Origin: UBA5336 sp039034035
GTDB lineage: Bacteria > Pseudomonadota > Alphaproteobacteria > Caulobacterales > Hyphomonadaceae
DNA length: 5,011 nt
Assembly (NCBI GenBank): GCA_039034035.1
Contig: JBCCBN010000193.1
Location: forward strand, 1 to 5,011
Direction: 5' to 3'
Part shown: positions 1 through 5,011 of the stretch, one piece after another
How positions within the stretch are numbered: position 1 is the first letter of the stretch
How the letters are laid out: every line of letters starts with the position of its first letter
Program-made: the position numbers and the translations under genes
The notes under the pieces: model-generated
What the model saw: the letters and a program-made list of their open reading frames with translations, nothing else
What the model was told of the DNA's origin: nothing
Databases searched by the model: none

Positions 1-963
1 CTCGCAAATTCATACACCGACGCGCTCCTGATTGTCCGAAACGGTGTGTTGATCCACGAGCACTATGACAATGGGATGCAGGCTGACAGTCTGCACCTGC
101 TCAATTCCATCTCGAAGACATTTCTTGGAATGCTCGCGGGGCGTCTTGTCGGCGAAGGTGTTGTGGACCCTGAGGCGCGGGTGGCCGCGTATGTTCCCCA
201 CCTTGCCGGAACGGCGTTCGACCAGACCACAGTGCGTCAGGCGCTCGACATGACGGGCGCCGTCAAATCCGGTGAGGATTACGCCAATCGGAGCGATGAT
301 TTCTGGGTTGAAACCGCCGTGCTTGGCTGGCGGCCGGATCTCGCCGCCAAGGCGGGCACGGCCTCGCTGAAGGCGTATGCGGGGAGCCGCAACGAGACGG
401 AACGGGGTGATGGGCAGGGTTTCCACTACCGGACCCTGCTGACGAATATCGTCGCCATGGTGCTCGAAGGCGCGGCCCAGACCCCCGTCAATGAATTGAT
501 GGAAGCCCAGCTCTGGCAGAAGCTGAGGCCCGAATCTGATGCCAATGTTGTCGTGGATGCGGAAGGGTTCCCCTATTTCGGTGCCGGGATGAGCGCCAGC
601 GCCCGGGACCTCGCCCGCTTTGGCCAGTTGCTCCTCAACGATGGCGCGGTCGACGGCGAGCAGGTTGTTCCCGCCGATTGGGTGCGGTCGACGCGCGATG
701 GCAGCGATGATCGGCGCGCACACTTCGCGGCGACCGATTATGCGCTGATGTTCAACAGGGGCCACTACCAGAACCAGACCTGGGCGAGCACCGCTGATGG
801 CGTCCTGATCTGCATCGGCATCTACGGCCAGACTATCTACGTGCACCAGCCATCCCGGATGGTCATCGTGAAACTCTCGACCCACCCCGAACCGGCAAAT
901 GACCGGCTTTACGCCCACACGTTCATGGCGATGCGAGCGCTGGCCAAGGGGCTGGCCCGATGA
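1..963 (+). CDS. Beta-lactamase-fold serine hydrolase, NylB/esterase-like (5'-truncated by window)
   Basis: The reading frame is open from base 1 and homologous-looking sequence precedes the first ATG at 46, so the gene starts upstream; 320 codons are visible. In window numbering, Ser36-Ile-Ser-Lys39 is the SxxK motif holding the nucleophile and general base. Tyr94 in a Gly-Glu-Asp-Tyr loop lies 58 residues after Ser36, the spacing I recall for Ser112 and Tyr170 of NylB. Tyr143 in a His-Tyr-Arg-Thr segment fits the catalytic Tyr of the family. Gly273-Ile-Tyr-Gly-Gln277 stands where class C beta-lactamases have KTG, and a Tyr-x-Asn-Gln segment precedes it, as in NylB-like enzymes. Known relatives hydrolyse amides or esters, including 6-aminohexanoate dimers. 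Antibiotic hydrolysis is not implied, and the substrate here is unknown. Any signal peptide would lie outside the window. The P450 gene begins 58 bases downstream, so co-transcription is likely. Confidence 0.88.
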   Translation, partial: LANSYTDALLIVRNGVLIHEHYDNGMQADSLHLLNSISKTFLGMLAGRLVGEGVVDPEARVAAYVPHLAGTAFDQTTVRQALDMTGAVKSGEDYANRSDDFWVETAVLGWRPDLAAKAGTASLKAYAGSRNETERGDGQGFHYRTLLTNIVAMVLEGAAQTPVNELMEAQLWQKLRPESDANVVVDAEGFPYFGAGMSASARDLARFGQLLLNDGAVDGEQVVPADWVRSTRDGSDDRRAHFAATDYALMFNRGHYQNQTWASTADGVLICIGIYGQTIYVHQPSRMVIVKLSTHPEPANDRLYAHTFMAMRALAKGLAR

Positions 964-1021
964 ACGCCAATTGAGATCGCCAGGCCGCTAAAAGAAACGG
1001 ACATCAGAGGGACCAGCCGCA

Positions 1022-2290
1022 ATGACCGCAGACGCTTCTTTTCTCTATCCCACGACCAATTGGGCGGACGTGAACGCCATCCATGACGTGTTCACGCGTC
1101 TTCGTGCTGAAGACCCCGTGCACTTTTGCACGACGGAAGGGTACCCTGACCTCTGGCACGTCACCAAACATGCCGACATCTTCGACGTCGAACGGCGCAC
1201 GGGCGACTTCCTGAATGAACCCCGCCTTGTCCTTGCCACCTCGGAGCAAGAGGCGAAGATCCGCGCGCAGAACAATGGGTCGCTGAACCGCATCCGCTCG
1301 CTGGTGACCTATGACGCGCCGGAACACATGAAGCTTCGCCTGCTGACCCAGTCCTGGTTCATGCCCAAGAACTTGGACAAGCTTCAGTCCCGTATCTCCG
1401 GATCGGTCGAGGGCGGTATGCGGGTGCTGAAACAGAACGATGGCACCTGTGACTTCGCTCGCGACGTGGCGCTGGAATACCCGCTGCGCGTTATCATGGC
1501 TGTGCTTGGCGTGCCCGAAAATGACTATGGCATGATGCTGCGACTGACCCAGGAACTGTTCGGTCCGGAAGACCCCGACATTGGCCGCGACGTCGAAGAG
1601 GGGGTAGACGCCGATGCGGCTCTCGCGGAGACCATCAATGACCTCTTCGCCTATTTCACAGCGCTGACAAAAGAGAAGATGCAAAACCCCGGAGATGATG
1701 TTGCCTCCATCATCGCCAATGCTGAGATCGACGGCGCACCGCTCGATGATATGGGCAAGCTTGGCTACTACATCATCGTCGCGACCGCTGGGCACGACAC
1801 AACAAGCTACTCTCTGTCCGAAGCGGTGCACCAGCTGGCGCGAGATCCGGCGCTATTCGATCGGCTGAAGCAGGCGCCGAACGAAACAGCGCCCCTGATC
1901 ACCGAAGAGGCCATCCGCTACGCTTCATCCGTCCGCCATTTTATCCGAACCGCGAACAAGGACACCGAGCTTGGCGGCAAGACAATCAGCGAGGGCCAGT
2001 CCCTGATCCTGTGGTATCCATCGGGCAGCCGTGACGAGGACGTGTTCGAGAACCCCCACAGTTTCGATATCGACCGGGATCGCAGCACCCGGCACGCCGC
2101 CTTTGGCCACGGCGCCCATATGTGCCTGGGCATGCACCTGGCGCGGCTGGAGATCGACACGTTTCTGCGTGCGCTAGCCGCGAAGGTAGACGCCATCGAC
2201 CTGATGGCGGAGCCTAAGTACGTCCAGGCGAACTTCGTCGGGGGCATCAAATCCCTGCCCGTCAGGATGACGCTGGCCCAGGAACAGTGA
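1022..2290 (+). CDS. Cytochrome P450, CYP108-like (terpene hydroxylase type)
   Basis: A complete 422-residue soluble bacterial P450 with no membrane anchor, of usual length for the class. The I-helix oxygen-activation motif is Ala256-Gly-His-Asp-Thr-Thr261. The K-helix ExxR is Glu296-Ala-Ile-Arg299. The haem-binding loop is Phe361-Gly-His-Gly-Ala-His-Met-Cys368-Leu-Gly370, with Cys368 as axial thiolate. The stretch around residues 140-180 (CDF, a Tyr-Pro-Leu segment, LGVPE, a Leu-Thr-Gln segment and FG) resembles what I remember of CYP108A1 (P450terp), which hydroxylates alpha-terpineol. A CYP108-type monooxygenase is therefore the best guess, with substrate unproven. Such enzymes need a ferredoxin and an NAD(P)H ferredoxin reductase, and neither gene is in this window. 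The ATG at 1022 is chosen because AGAGGGA at 1006-1012 sits nine bases upstream. The next gene is an aldehyde dehydrogenase, which suggests further oxidation of a product. Confidence 0.95.
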   Translation: MTADASFLYPTTNWADVNAIHDVFTRLRAEDPVHFCTTEGYPDLWHVTKHADIFDVERRTGDFLNEPRLVLATSEQEAKIRAQNNGSLNRIRSLVTYDAPEHMKLRLLTQSWFMPKNLDKLQSRISGSVEGGMRVLKQNDGTCDFARDVALEYPLRVIMAVLGVPENDYGMMLRLTQELFGPEDPDIGRDVEEGVDADAALAETINDLFAYFTALTKEKMQNPGDDVASIIANAEIDGAPLDDMGKLGYYIIVATAGHDTTSYSLSEAVHQLARDPALFDRLKQAPNETAPLITEEAIRYASSVRHFIRTANKDTELGGKTISEGQSLILWYPSGSRDEDVFENPHSFDIDRDRSTRHAAFGHGAHMCLGMHLARLEIDTFLRALAAKVDAIDLMAEPKYVQANFVGGIKSLPVRMTLAQEQ

Positions 2291-2293
2291 CTG

Positions 2294-2322
2294 GGCCATT
2301 CTGTCCGCAAAACGGACTGGCC
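2294..2322 (+). other. Bulged hairpin in the P450-aldehyde dehydrogenase gap
   Basis: An outer stem GGCCA (2294-2298) pairs with TGGCC (2318-2322). An inner stem GTCCG (2303-2307) pairs with CGGAC (2313-2317) around a CAAAA loop. The four bases TTCT (2299-2302) form a one-sided bulge. Ten perfect pairs fall just after the P450 stop codon and end 15 bases before the downstream Shine-Dalgarno sequence. No T-run follows (the next bases are A-rich), so a classical intrinsic terminator is unlikely. It could stabilise the upstream mRNA 3' end, act as an RNase processing site, or tune expression between the two genes. The pairing is read directly; the function is inference. Confidence 0.5.
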
Positions 2323-2337
2323 AAACAGAAAAATACT

Positions 2338-2342
2338 GGAGG
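2338..2342 (+). promoter_or_regulatory. Strong ribosome binding site of the aldehyde dehydrogenase
   Basis: GGAGG ends five bases before the ATG at 2348. It is close to a perfect anti-16S match and fixes the start codon of the aldehyde dehydrogenase. It stands clear of the upstream hairpin. Confidence 0.8.
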
Positions 2343-2347
2343 AAACA

Positions 2348-3772
2348 ATGACGACCGAAACCCACTTCACCATGACCATTAACGGCGCCGCCGTTGCCGG
2401 AGCCGAGCGCTTCGGCATTGAGAACCCGGCGACCGCAGCGGTTTTCGCCGAGGCGCCAAACTGCACGAAGGACGAGCTGAACGCAGCCGTCGCCGCCGCA
2501 AAGGCAGCCCTGCCTGCCTGGCGCAAGACCTCGCTCGACGAACGCCGCACCGTCATGCAGGCGATCGCTGGCAAGATCGCAGAGAATGCGGAAACCCTCG
2601 CCCGCCTTCTCACGAAGGAGCAGGGCAAGCCCTACGAAGCGGCCATGGCCGATGTCATGGGCGGCGCCCATTGGTTCGTGGAAACGGCGAAGATGGACAT
2701 TCCCGAGGAGGTCGTGGAGGACAGCGAGACCCGCTACCATGTGACCCGCTACGATCCGATCGGCGTCGTCGCCGCCATTGTGCCGTGGAACTTTCCGGTC
2801 ATCCTGGCCGCATTCAAGCTCGCACCGGCGCTGCTGGCCGGCAACACGATCGTTCTGAAGCCGGCCCCGACCACGCCGCTCACGACCCTGCGGATCGGCG
2901 AATTGATCCGTGATGTGGTGCCCGCCGGCGTGCTCAACGTGATTTCGGGTGACGACCGGCTCGGGCCCTGGCTCACGGGCCACTCCGATATCGACAAGAT
3001 CAGCTTCACCGGCTCGACACAGACGGGACGCAAGGTCATGGAAGGCGCGGCGGGCGAACTCAAGAAAGTCACACTCGAACTCGGCGGCAACGATGCGGCC
3101 ATCGTGATGCCCGACGTCAATGTCGAGGCCGTGGCCGAACAGCTGTTCTGGGCGGCATTCCAGAACACCGGCCAGATCTGCATCGCCACCAAGCGAATGT
3201 ATGTCCACAAGGATATCTATGAGCCGCTCAAGGAAGCCCTGGTGGCCTATGCCAAGACGGTGAAGATCGGCGATGGCGCCGAGCAGGGCACCCAGATCGG
3301 CCCGATCCAGAACAAGACCCAGTACCAGCGCGTGCTCGACCTGATCCAGGACGCCAAGGACAATGGCTACAAATTCCTGGTCGGTGGCGAAACGTCAGAA
3401 GCCCGCGGTTATTTCGTTCCGATCACCATTCTCGACAATCCGCCGGAAGACGCGCGCATCGTGCAGGAGGAGCAGTTCGGGCCGGTCCTCCCGCTCATGT
3501 CGTTCGATGATGTGGACGAGGTGCTGACGCGGGCGAATGACACGATCTACGGCCTCGGTGCGTCGGTCTGGAGCGCCGATATCGAGGCGGCGCAGGCCCT
3601 GGCCGAGCGGCTGGAAGCGGGCACTGTCTGGATCAACGAGACCCAGCACCTTTCGCCCCATGCCGCATTCGGTGGTGCGAAACAGTCCGGCATCGGGGTC
3701 GAAGGCGGCCGCCATGGCGTCCTCGAGTTCTGCCAACCCAAGACAATCTCGATCAAGCGGGACGCTGCCTAG
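2348..3772 (+). CDS. NAD(P)-dependent aldehyde dehydrogenase
   Basis: A complete 474-residue ALDH-superfamily enzyme, cytosolic, which oxidises an aldehyde to a carboxylate with NAD(P)+. All core residues are present: Pro146-Trp-Asn148-Phe-Pro (oxyanion-hole Asn), Lys171 in a KPAP segment (cofactor binding), Phe220-Thr-Gly-Ser-Thr (nucleotide-binding loop), Glu244 in LELGG (general base), nucleophile Cys278 in a Gly-Gln-Ile-Cys segment, and Glu374-Glu375-Gln-Phe-Gly-Pro. The Glu244-Cys278 spacing of 34 equals that of human ALDH2 (268 and 302). Where NAD-specific ALDH2 has Glu three residues after the Lys, this protein has Pro174, so cofactor preference cannot be read confidently. The C-terminal FGGAKQSGIG segment is typical of AldA-like members. 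The substrate is unknown; the neighbouring P450 suggests an aldehyde derived from a hydroxylated terpenoid or similar compound. I recall that the P450terp gene region also carries an aldehyde dehydrogenase, which fits this pairing. Confidence 0.95.
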   Translation: MTTETHFTMTINGAAVAGAERFGIENPATAAVFAEAPNCTKDELNAAVAAAKAALPAWRKTSLDERRTVMQAIAGKIAENAETLARLLTKEQGKPYEAAMADVMGGAHWFVETAKMDIPEEVVEDSETRYHVTRYDPIGVVAAIVPWNFPVILAAFKLAPALLAGNTIVLKPAPTTPLTTLRIGELIRDVVPAGVLNVISGDDRLGPWLTGHSDIDKISFTGSTQTGRKVMEGAAGELKKVTLELGGNDAAIVMPDVNVEAVAEQLFWAAFQNTGQICIATKRMYVHKDIYEPLKEALVAYAKTVKIGDGAEQGTQIGPIQNKTQYQRVLDLIQDAKDNGYKFLVGGETSEARGYFVPITILDNPPEDARIVQEEQFGPVLPLMSFDDVDEVLTRANDTIYGLGASVWSADIEAAQALAERLEAGTVWINETQHLSPHAAFGGAKQSGIGVEGGRHGVLEFCQPKTISIKRDAA

Positions 3773-3786
3773 CGCGGGGGAATGGC

Positions 3787-4413
3787 ATGTATGAACCGAA
3801 GAAACCGATTTCTACCTCGGAAGACGTCCAGAGGCTGCTTGGCCAAAAATTCGATAACCAGGAGCGGAAGGTCATCGATCACATTGACGATCTTTGCCGC
3901 GCCTGGATCGAACGCTCTCCATTCATCACGATTGCGACCGTGAACCTCAGGGGCCAGGTCGATGTGTCGCCGAAGGGCGATCCTGCCGGGTTCGTGAAAA
4001 TCCTGGACCAGAAGACGCTCGCGATTCCGGATCGGCTGGGCAACAATCGCGGCGATACGTTCCATAACATCATCGAGAACCCTCGGGTTGGACTGATGTT
4101 TGTCATCCCCAGACGCAACGAGGTCGTGCGCGTGAGTGGGTCCGCGCAGATCGTTCAGGACGATGACATCCTCGCCATGATGGCCGTCAACGGGAAGACG
4201 CCGACCATGGCCCTTTTGGTTCACGTGGAGGAGGCCATGTATCACTGCGGCAAATCCATGATCCGCTCGAAAATGTGGACGCCCGATGAATGGCCGTCGA
4301 TTGATGGCTTGCCGTCTTACGCCGCCGCGGTGAAAACCCATGCAGACATGCCCGAGCCGCTCGAGTTCTTCGAAAAGATGATGAAGTATAACGACGAGAA
4401 AAGACTGTACTAA
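3787..4413 (+). CDS. PPOX-type split-barrel flavoprotein, MSMEG_1061/DR2398-like
   Basis: A complete 208-residue protein. Residues about 40-160 form a pyridoxamine 5'-phosphate oxidase-like FMN-binding split barrel. Recognisable segments are Ser44-Pro-Phe-Ile (first strand), Val60-Ser-Pro-Lys-Gly-Asp65-Pro, Ile80-Pro-Asp-Arg-Leu-Gly-Asn86-Asn-Arg88, Asn98-Pro-Arg-Val-Gly102, Val113-Val-Arg115-Val-Ser-Gly118 and His153-Cys-Gly-Lys156-Ser. These match my memory of the MSMEG_1061/DR2398 group of PPOX-fold flavoproteins, which have no settled physiological reaction and are not vitamin B6 oxidases. The N-terminal 35 residues are polar and probably helical; the tail after about 165 is a family-typical extension. 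The ATG at 3787 follows a G-rich site (GGGGGAA, 3776-3782) that is a weak Shine-Dalgarno and sits only four bases from the start. The gene begins 14 bases after the aldehyde dehydrogenase stop, so the two are probably co-transcribed. A flavin-dependent redox step in the same pathway is possible but unproven. Confidence 0.88.
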   Translation: MYEPKKPISTSEDVQRLLGQKFDNQERKVIDHIDDLCRAWIERSPFITIATVNLRGQVDVSPKGDPAGFVKILDQKTLAIPDRLGNNRGDTFHNIIENPRVGLMFVIPRRNEVVRVSGSAQIVQDDDILAMMAVNGKTPTMALLVHVEEAMYHCGKSMIRSKMWTPDEWPSIDGLPSYAAAVKTHADMPEPLEFFEKMMKYNDEKRLY

Positions 4414-4449
4414 TACTGAAATTGGACGGGACACCGCTCCAGACACTGC

Positions 4450-4455
4450 AAAGGA
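4450..4455 (+). promoter_or_regulatory. Ribosome binding site deciding the cupin start
   Basis: AAAGGA lies eight bases before the ATG at 4464. The reading frame can be extended upstream to a TTG at 4422, but that codon has no comparable purine-rich site and the extra residues do not look like cupin sequence. The ATG at 4464 is therefore preferred. Confidence 0.7.
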
Positions 4456-4463
4456 TTTATCCA

Positions 4464-4829
4464 ATGACCGTGAGTACCTTTAAAATTCTTCCGGAAACCG
4501 CGGATGGAAAGGCCCCTTCCAATCTGATCCCGAAGCCCTGTTTCACCACCGAGGAGACGGACGAGACGACCATCCCCTTCTACCGCGCCGAAGATGGCTC
4601 CGTTTCGGCTGGCATTTGGGAATGCCCACCCTGCAAGCTCGATATCGAGCGCTATCCCGTGAACGAAATGATGACCATCATCGCGGGTTCACTGACCATC
4701 ACCAACGCCGACGGCGTGGAAGAAACGTTTGGACCAGGTGAAGTGGTCTTCGCATCAAAGGGGTCAAAAATGACCTGGCACATCACCGAGCGGCTTAAGA
4801 AGTACTTCATGACGGCGGCCTCGGCATAG
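4464..4829 (+). CDS. Small cupin-domain protein, Cupin_3 (DUF861)-like
   Basis: A 121-residue single-domain cupin beginning at the ATG at 4464. The core covers about residues 45-118: Gly50-Ile-Trp52-Glu-Cys54, Tyr64-Pro-Val-Asn-Glu68, Ile73-Ala-Gly75-Ser-Leu-Thr-Ile, Asp83-Gly84, Phe89-Gly-Pro-Gly92-Glu-Val-Val, Lys99-Gly100 and Trp105-His106. The order matches Cupin_3, the fold of (S)-ureidoglycine aminohydrolase-like proteins (Trp-Glu, then Pro-x-x-Glu, Gly, Gly-Pro-Gly-Glu and Thr-Trp). The usual HxH pair of cupin motif 1 and the His of motif 2 are absent; of the standard ligands only Glu68 is kept. Metal binding of the ordinary kind is therefore doubtful, and a binding, isomerase-like or sensory role is possible. 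Three cysteines (26, 54, 57) are present, two of them close together in Cys-Pro-Pro-Cys. It starts 50 bases after the flavoprotein gene and abuts the next gene's ribosome binding site. Confidence 0.85.
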   Translation: MTVSTFKILPETADGKAPSNLIPKPCFTTEETDETTIPFYRAEDGSVSAGIWECPPCKLDIERYPVNEMMTIIAGSLTITNADGVEETFGPGEVVFASKGSKMTWHITERLKKYFMTAASA

Positions 4830-4834
4830 GAGGA
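4828..4834 (+). promoter_or_regulatory. Shine-Dalgarno overlapping the cupin stop codon
   Basis: AGGAGGA shares its first two bases with the TAG stop codon of the cupin gene (4827-4829) and lies four bases before the ATG at 4839. It is the strongest ribosome binding site in the window. Its placement implies translational coupling between the cupin and the downstream gene. Confidence 0.8.
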
Positions 4835-4838
4835 CAGG

Positions 4839-5011
4839 ATGACCATGGTCAGTCAGCGATTCCGCGAGGCGTTGCTCGACGTCTACCACGGCGAGCAATT
4901 CGGCGAGGCCTTTTTCGAAGCGCTGTTGCCCCATGCCGAGGATGGCGAGCAGCATTATATCCTGGGATCACTTCTCCAACTTGAATCGGAGGGCAAGGCG
5001 GTCATGCGGCC
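4839..5011 (+). CDS. Small helical protein of unknown function, possibly ferritin-like (3'-truncated by window)
   Basis: The frame is open from the ATG at 4839 to the window end, showing 57 codons plus two bases. I do not firmly recognise it. The visible part is strongly helix-forming, rich in Glu, Ala, Leu and Gln, with no signal peptide or membrane segment. It contains Val15-Tyr-His-Gly18-Glu19, Gly22-Glu23-Ala-Phe-Phe-Glu27, His32, His39-Tyr, and Leu46-Gln-Leu48-Glu49-Ser-Glu51. Glu at positions 19, 23, 27, 49 and 51 together with His32 and His39 recalls the first helices of ferritin-like four-helix proteins with carboxylate/His metal ligands, but the second half is needed to judge this. 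The gene follows the cupin by nine bases with a strong ribosome binding site overlapping the cupin stop, so the two are probably co-expressed. The start is supported by that site; a second ATG two codons later is also possible. Confidence 0.7.
   Translation, partial: MTMVSQRFREALLDVYHGEQFGEAFFEALLPHAEDGEQHYILGSLLQLESEGKAVMR

Noticed and set aside
10..918. A 302-codon open frame on the - strand opposite the serine hydrolase.
   Set aside because: It is antisense to a gene with clear catalytic motifs, its translation looks like low-information Gly/Arg/His/Val-rich shadow sequence, and GC-rich coding DNA commonly leaves such frames open.
1..963. Reading the first gene as an antibiotic-resistance beta-lactamase.
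   Set aside because: The KTG motif is replaced by Gly-x-Tyr-Gly-Gln and the Tyr spacing follows the NylB/esterase branch, so resistance is not supported.
964..1021. A promoter in the gap between the serine hydrolase and the P450.
   Set aside because: I could not find a convincing -35/-10 pair or operator-like inverted repeat in these 58 bases; only the P450 ribosome binding site is clear.
1004..1831. A 275-codon open frame on the - strand opposite the P450.
   Set aside because: It is fully antisense to the P450 with all its motifs intact; no recognisable domain or ribosome binding site supports it.
2294..2322. The hairpin as an intrinsic terminator separating two operons.
   Set aside because: No T-run follows on the + strand; the downstream bases are A-rich, and all flanking genes are in the same direction.
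2174..3208. A 344-codon open frame on the - strand opposite the aldehyde dehydrogenase and the P450 end.
   Set aside because: It lies across two well-supported + strand genes and the gap between them, shows no family motif, and has the His/Arg/Gly-rich composition of a GC shadow frame.
4422..4463. Upstream extension of the cupin frame to a TTG codon.
   Set aside because: The added 14 residues have no cupin character and no good ribosome binding site, whereas AAAGGA precedes the ATG at 4464.

Overview
The window is a compact, GC-rich (roughly 60 percent by eye) bacterial segment with six genes, all on the + strand. Two are cut by the window edges: the first lacks its 5' end and the last lacks its 3' end. 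Base composition, codon use and protein flavour suggest an alphaproteobacterium, possibly a sphingomonad or relative. That assignment is an inference; no rRNA or other marker is present.

Layout: (1) 1-963, the C-terminal part of a class C beta-lactamase-fold serine hydrolase resembling the 6-aminohexanoate-dimer hydrolase (NylB)/esterase branch. (2) 1022-2290, a complete bacterial cytochrome P450 resembling CYP108 (P450terp, alpha-terpineol hydroxylase). (3) 2348-3772, a complete NAD(P)-dependent aldehyde dehydrogenase. (4) 3787-4413, a PPOX-type (pyridoxamine 5'-phosphate oxidase-like) split-barrel flavoprotein of the MSMEG_1061/DR2398 kind. (5) 4464-4829, a small single-domain cupin of the Cupin_3 (DUF861) type. 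(6) 4839 to the window end, the start of a small, probably all-helical protein that I do not firmly recognise. Gaps are 9-58 bases, no gene-free stretch exceeds 60 bases, and no terminator or clear promoter is visible, so the set reads as one transcription unit. A bulged hairpin sits in the P450-aldehyde dehydrogenase gap.

How they may work together (inference): the set looks like part of a catabolic operon for a hydrophobic, perhaps terpenoid-like, compound. The serine hydrolase could open an ester or amide, the P450 could hydroxylate a C-H bond, and the aldehyde dehydrogenase could oxidise a resulting aldehyde to an acid. An alcohol dehydrogenase and the P450 redox partners (ferredoxin and ferredoxin reductase) would be needed and are not in the window. 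The PPOX protein, the cupin and the last small protein have no assigned step and are the least understood part of the cluster. I saw no CRISPR array, tRNA, rRNA, insertion sequence or long repeat.
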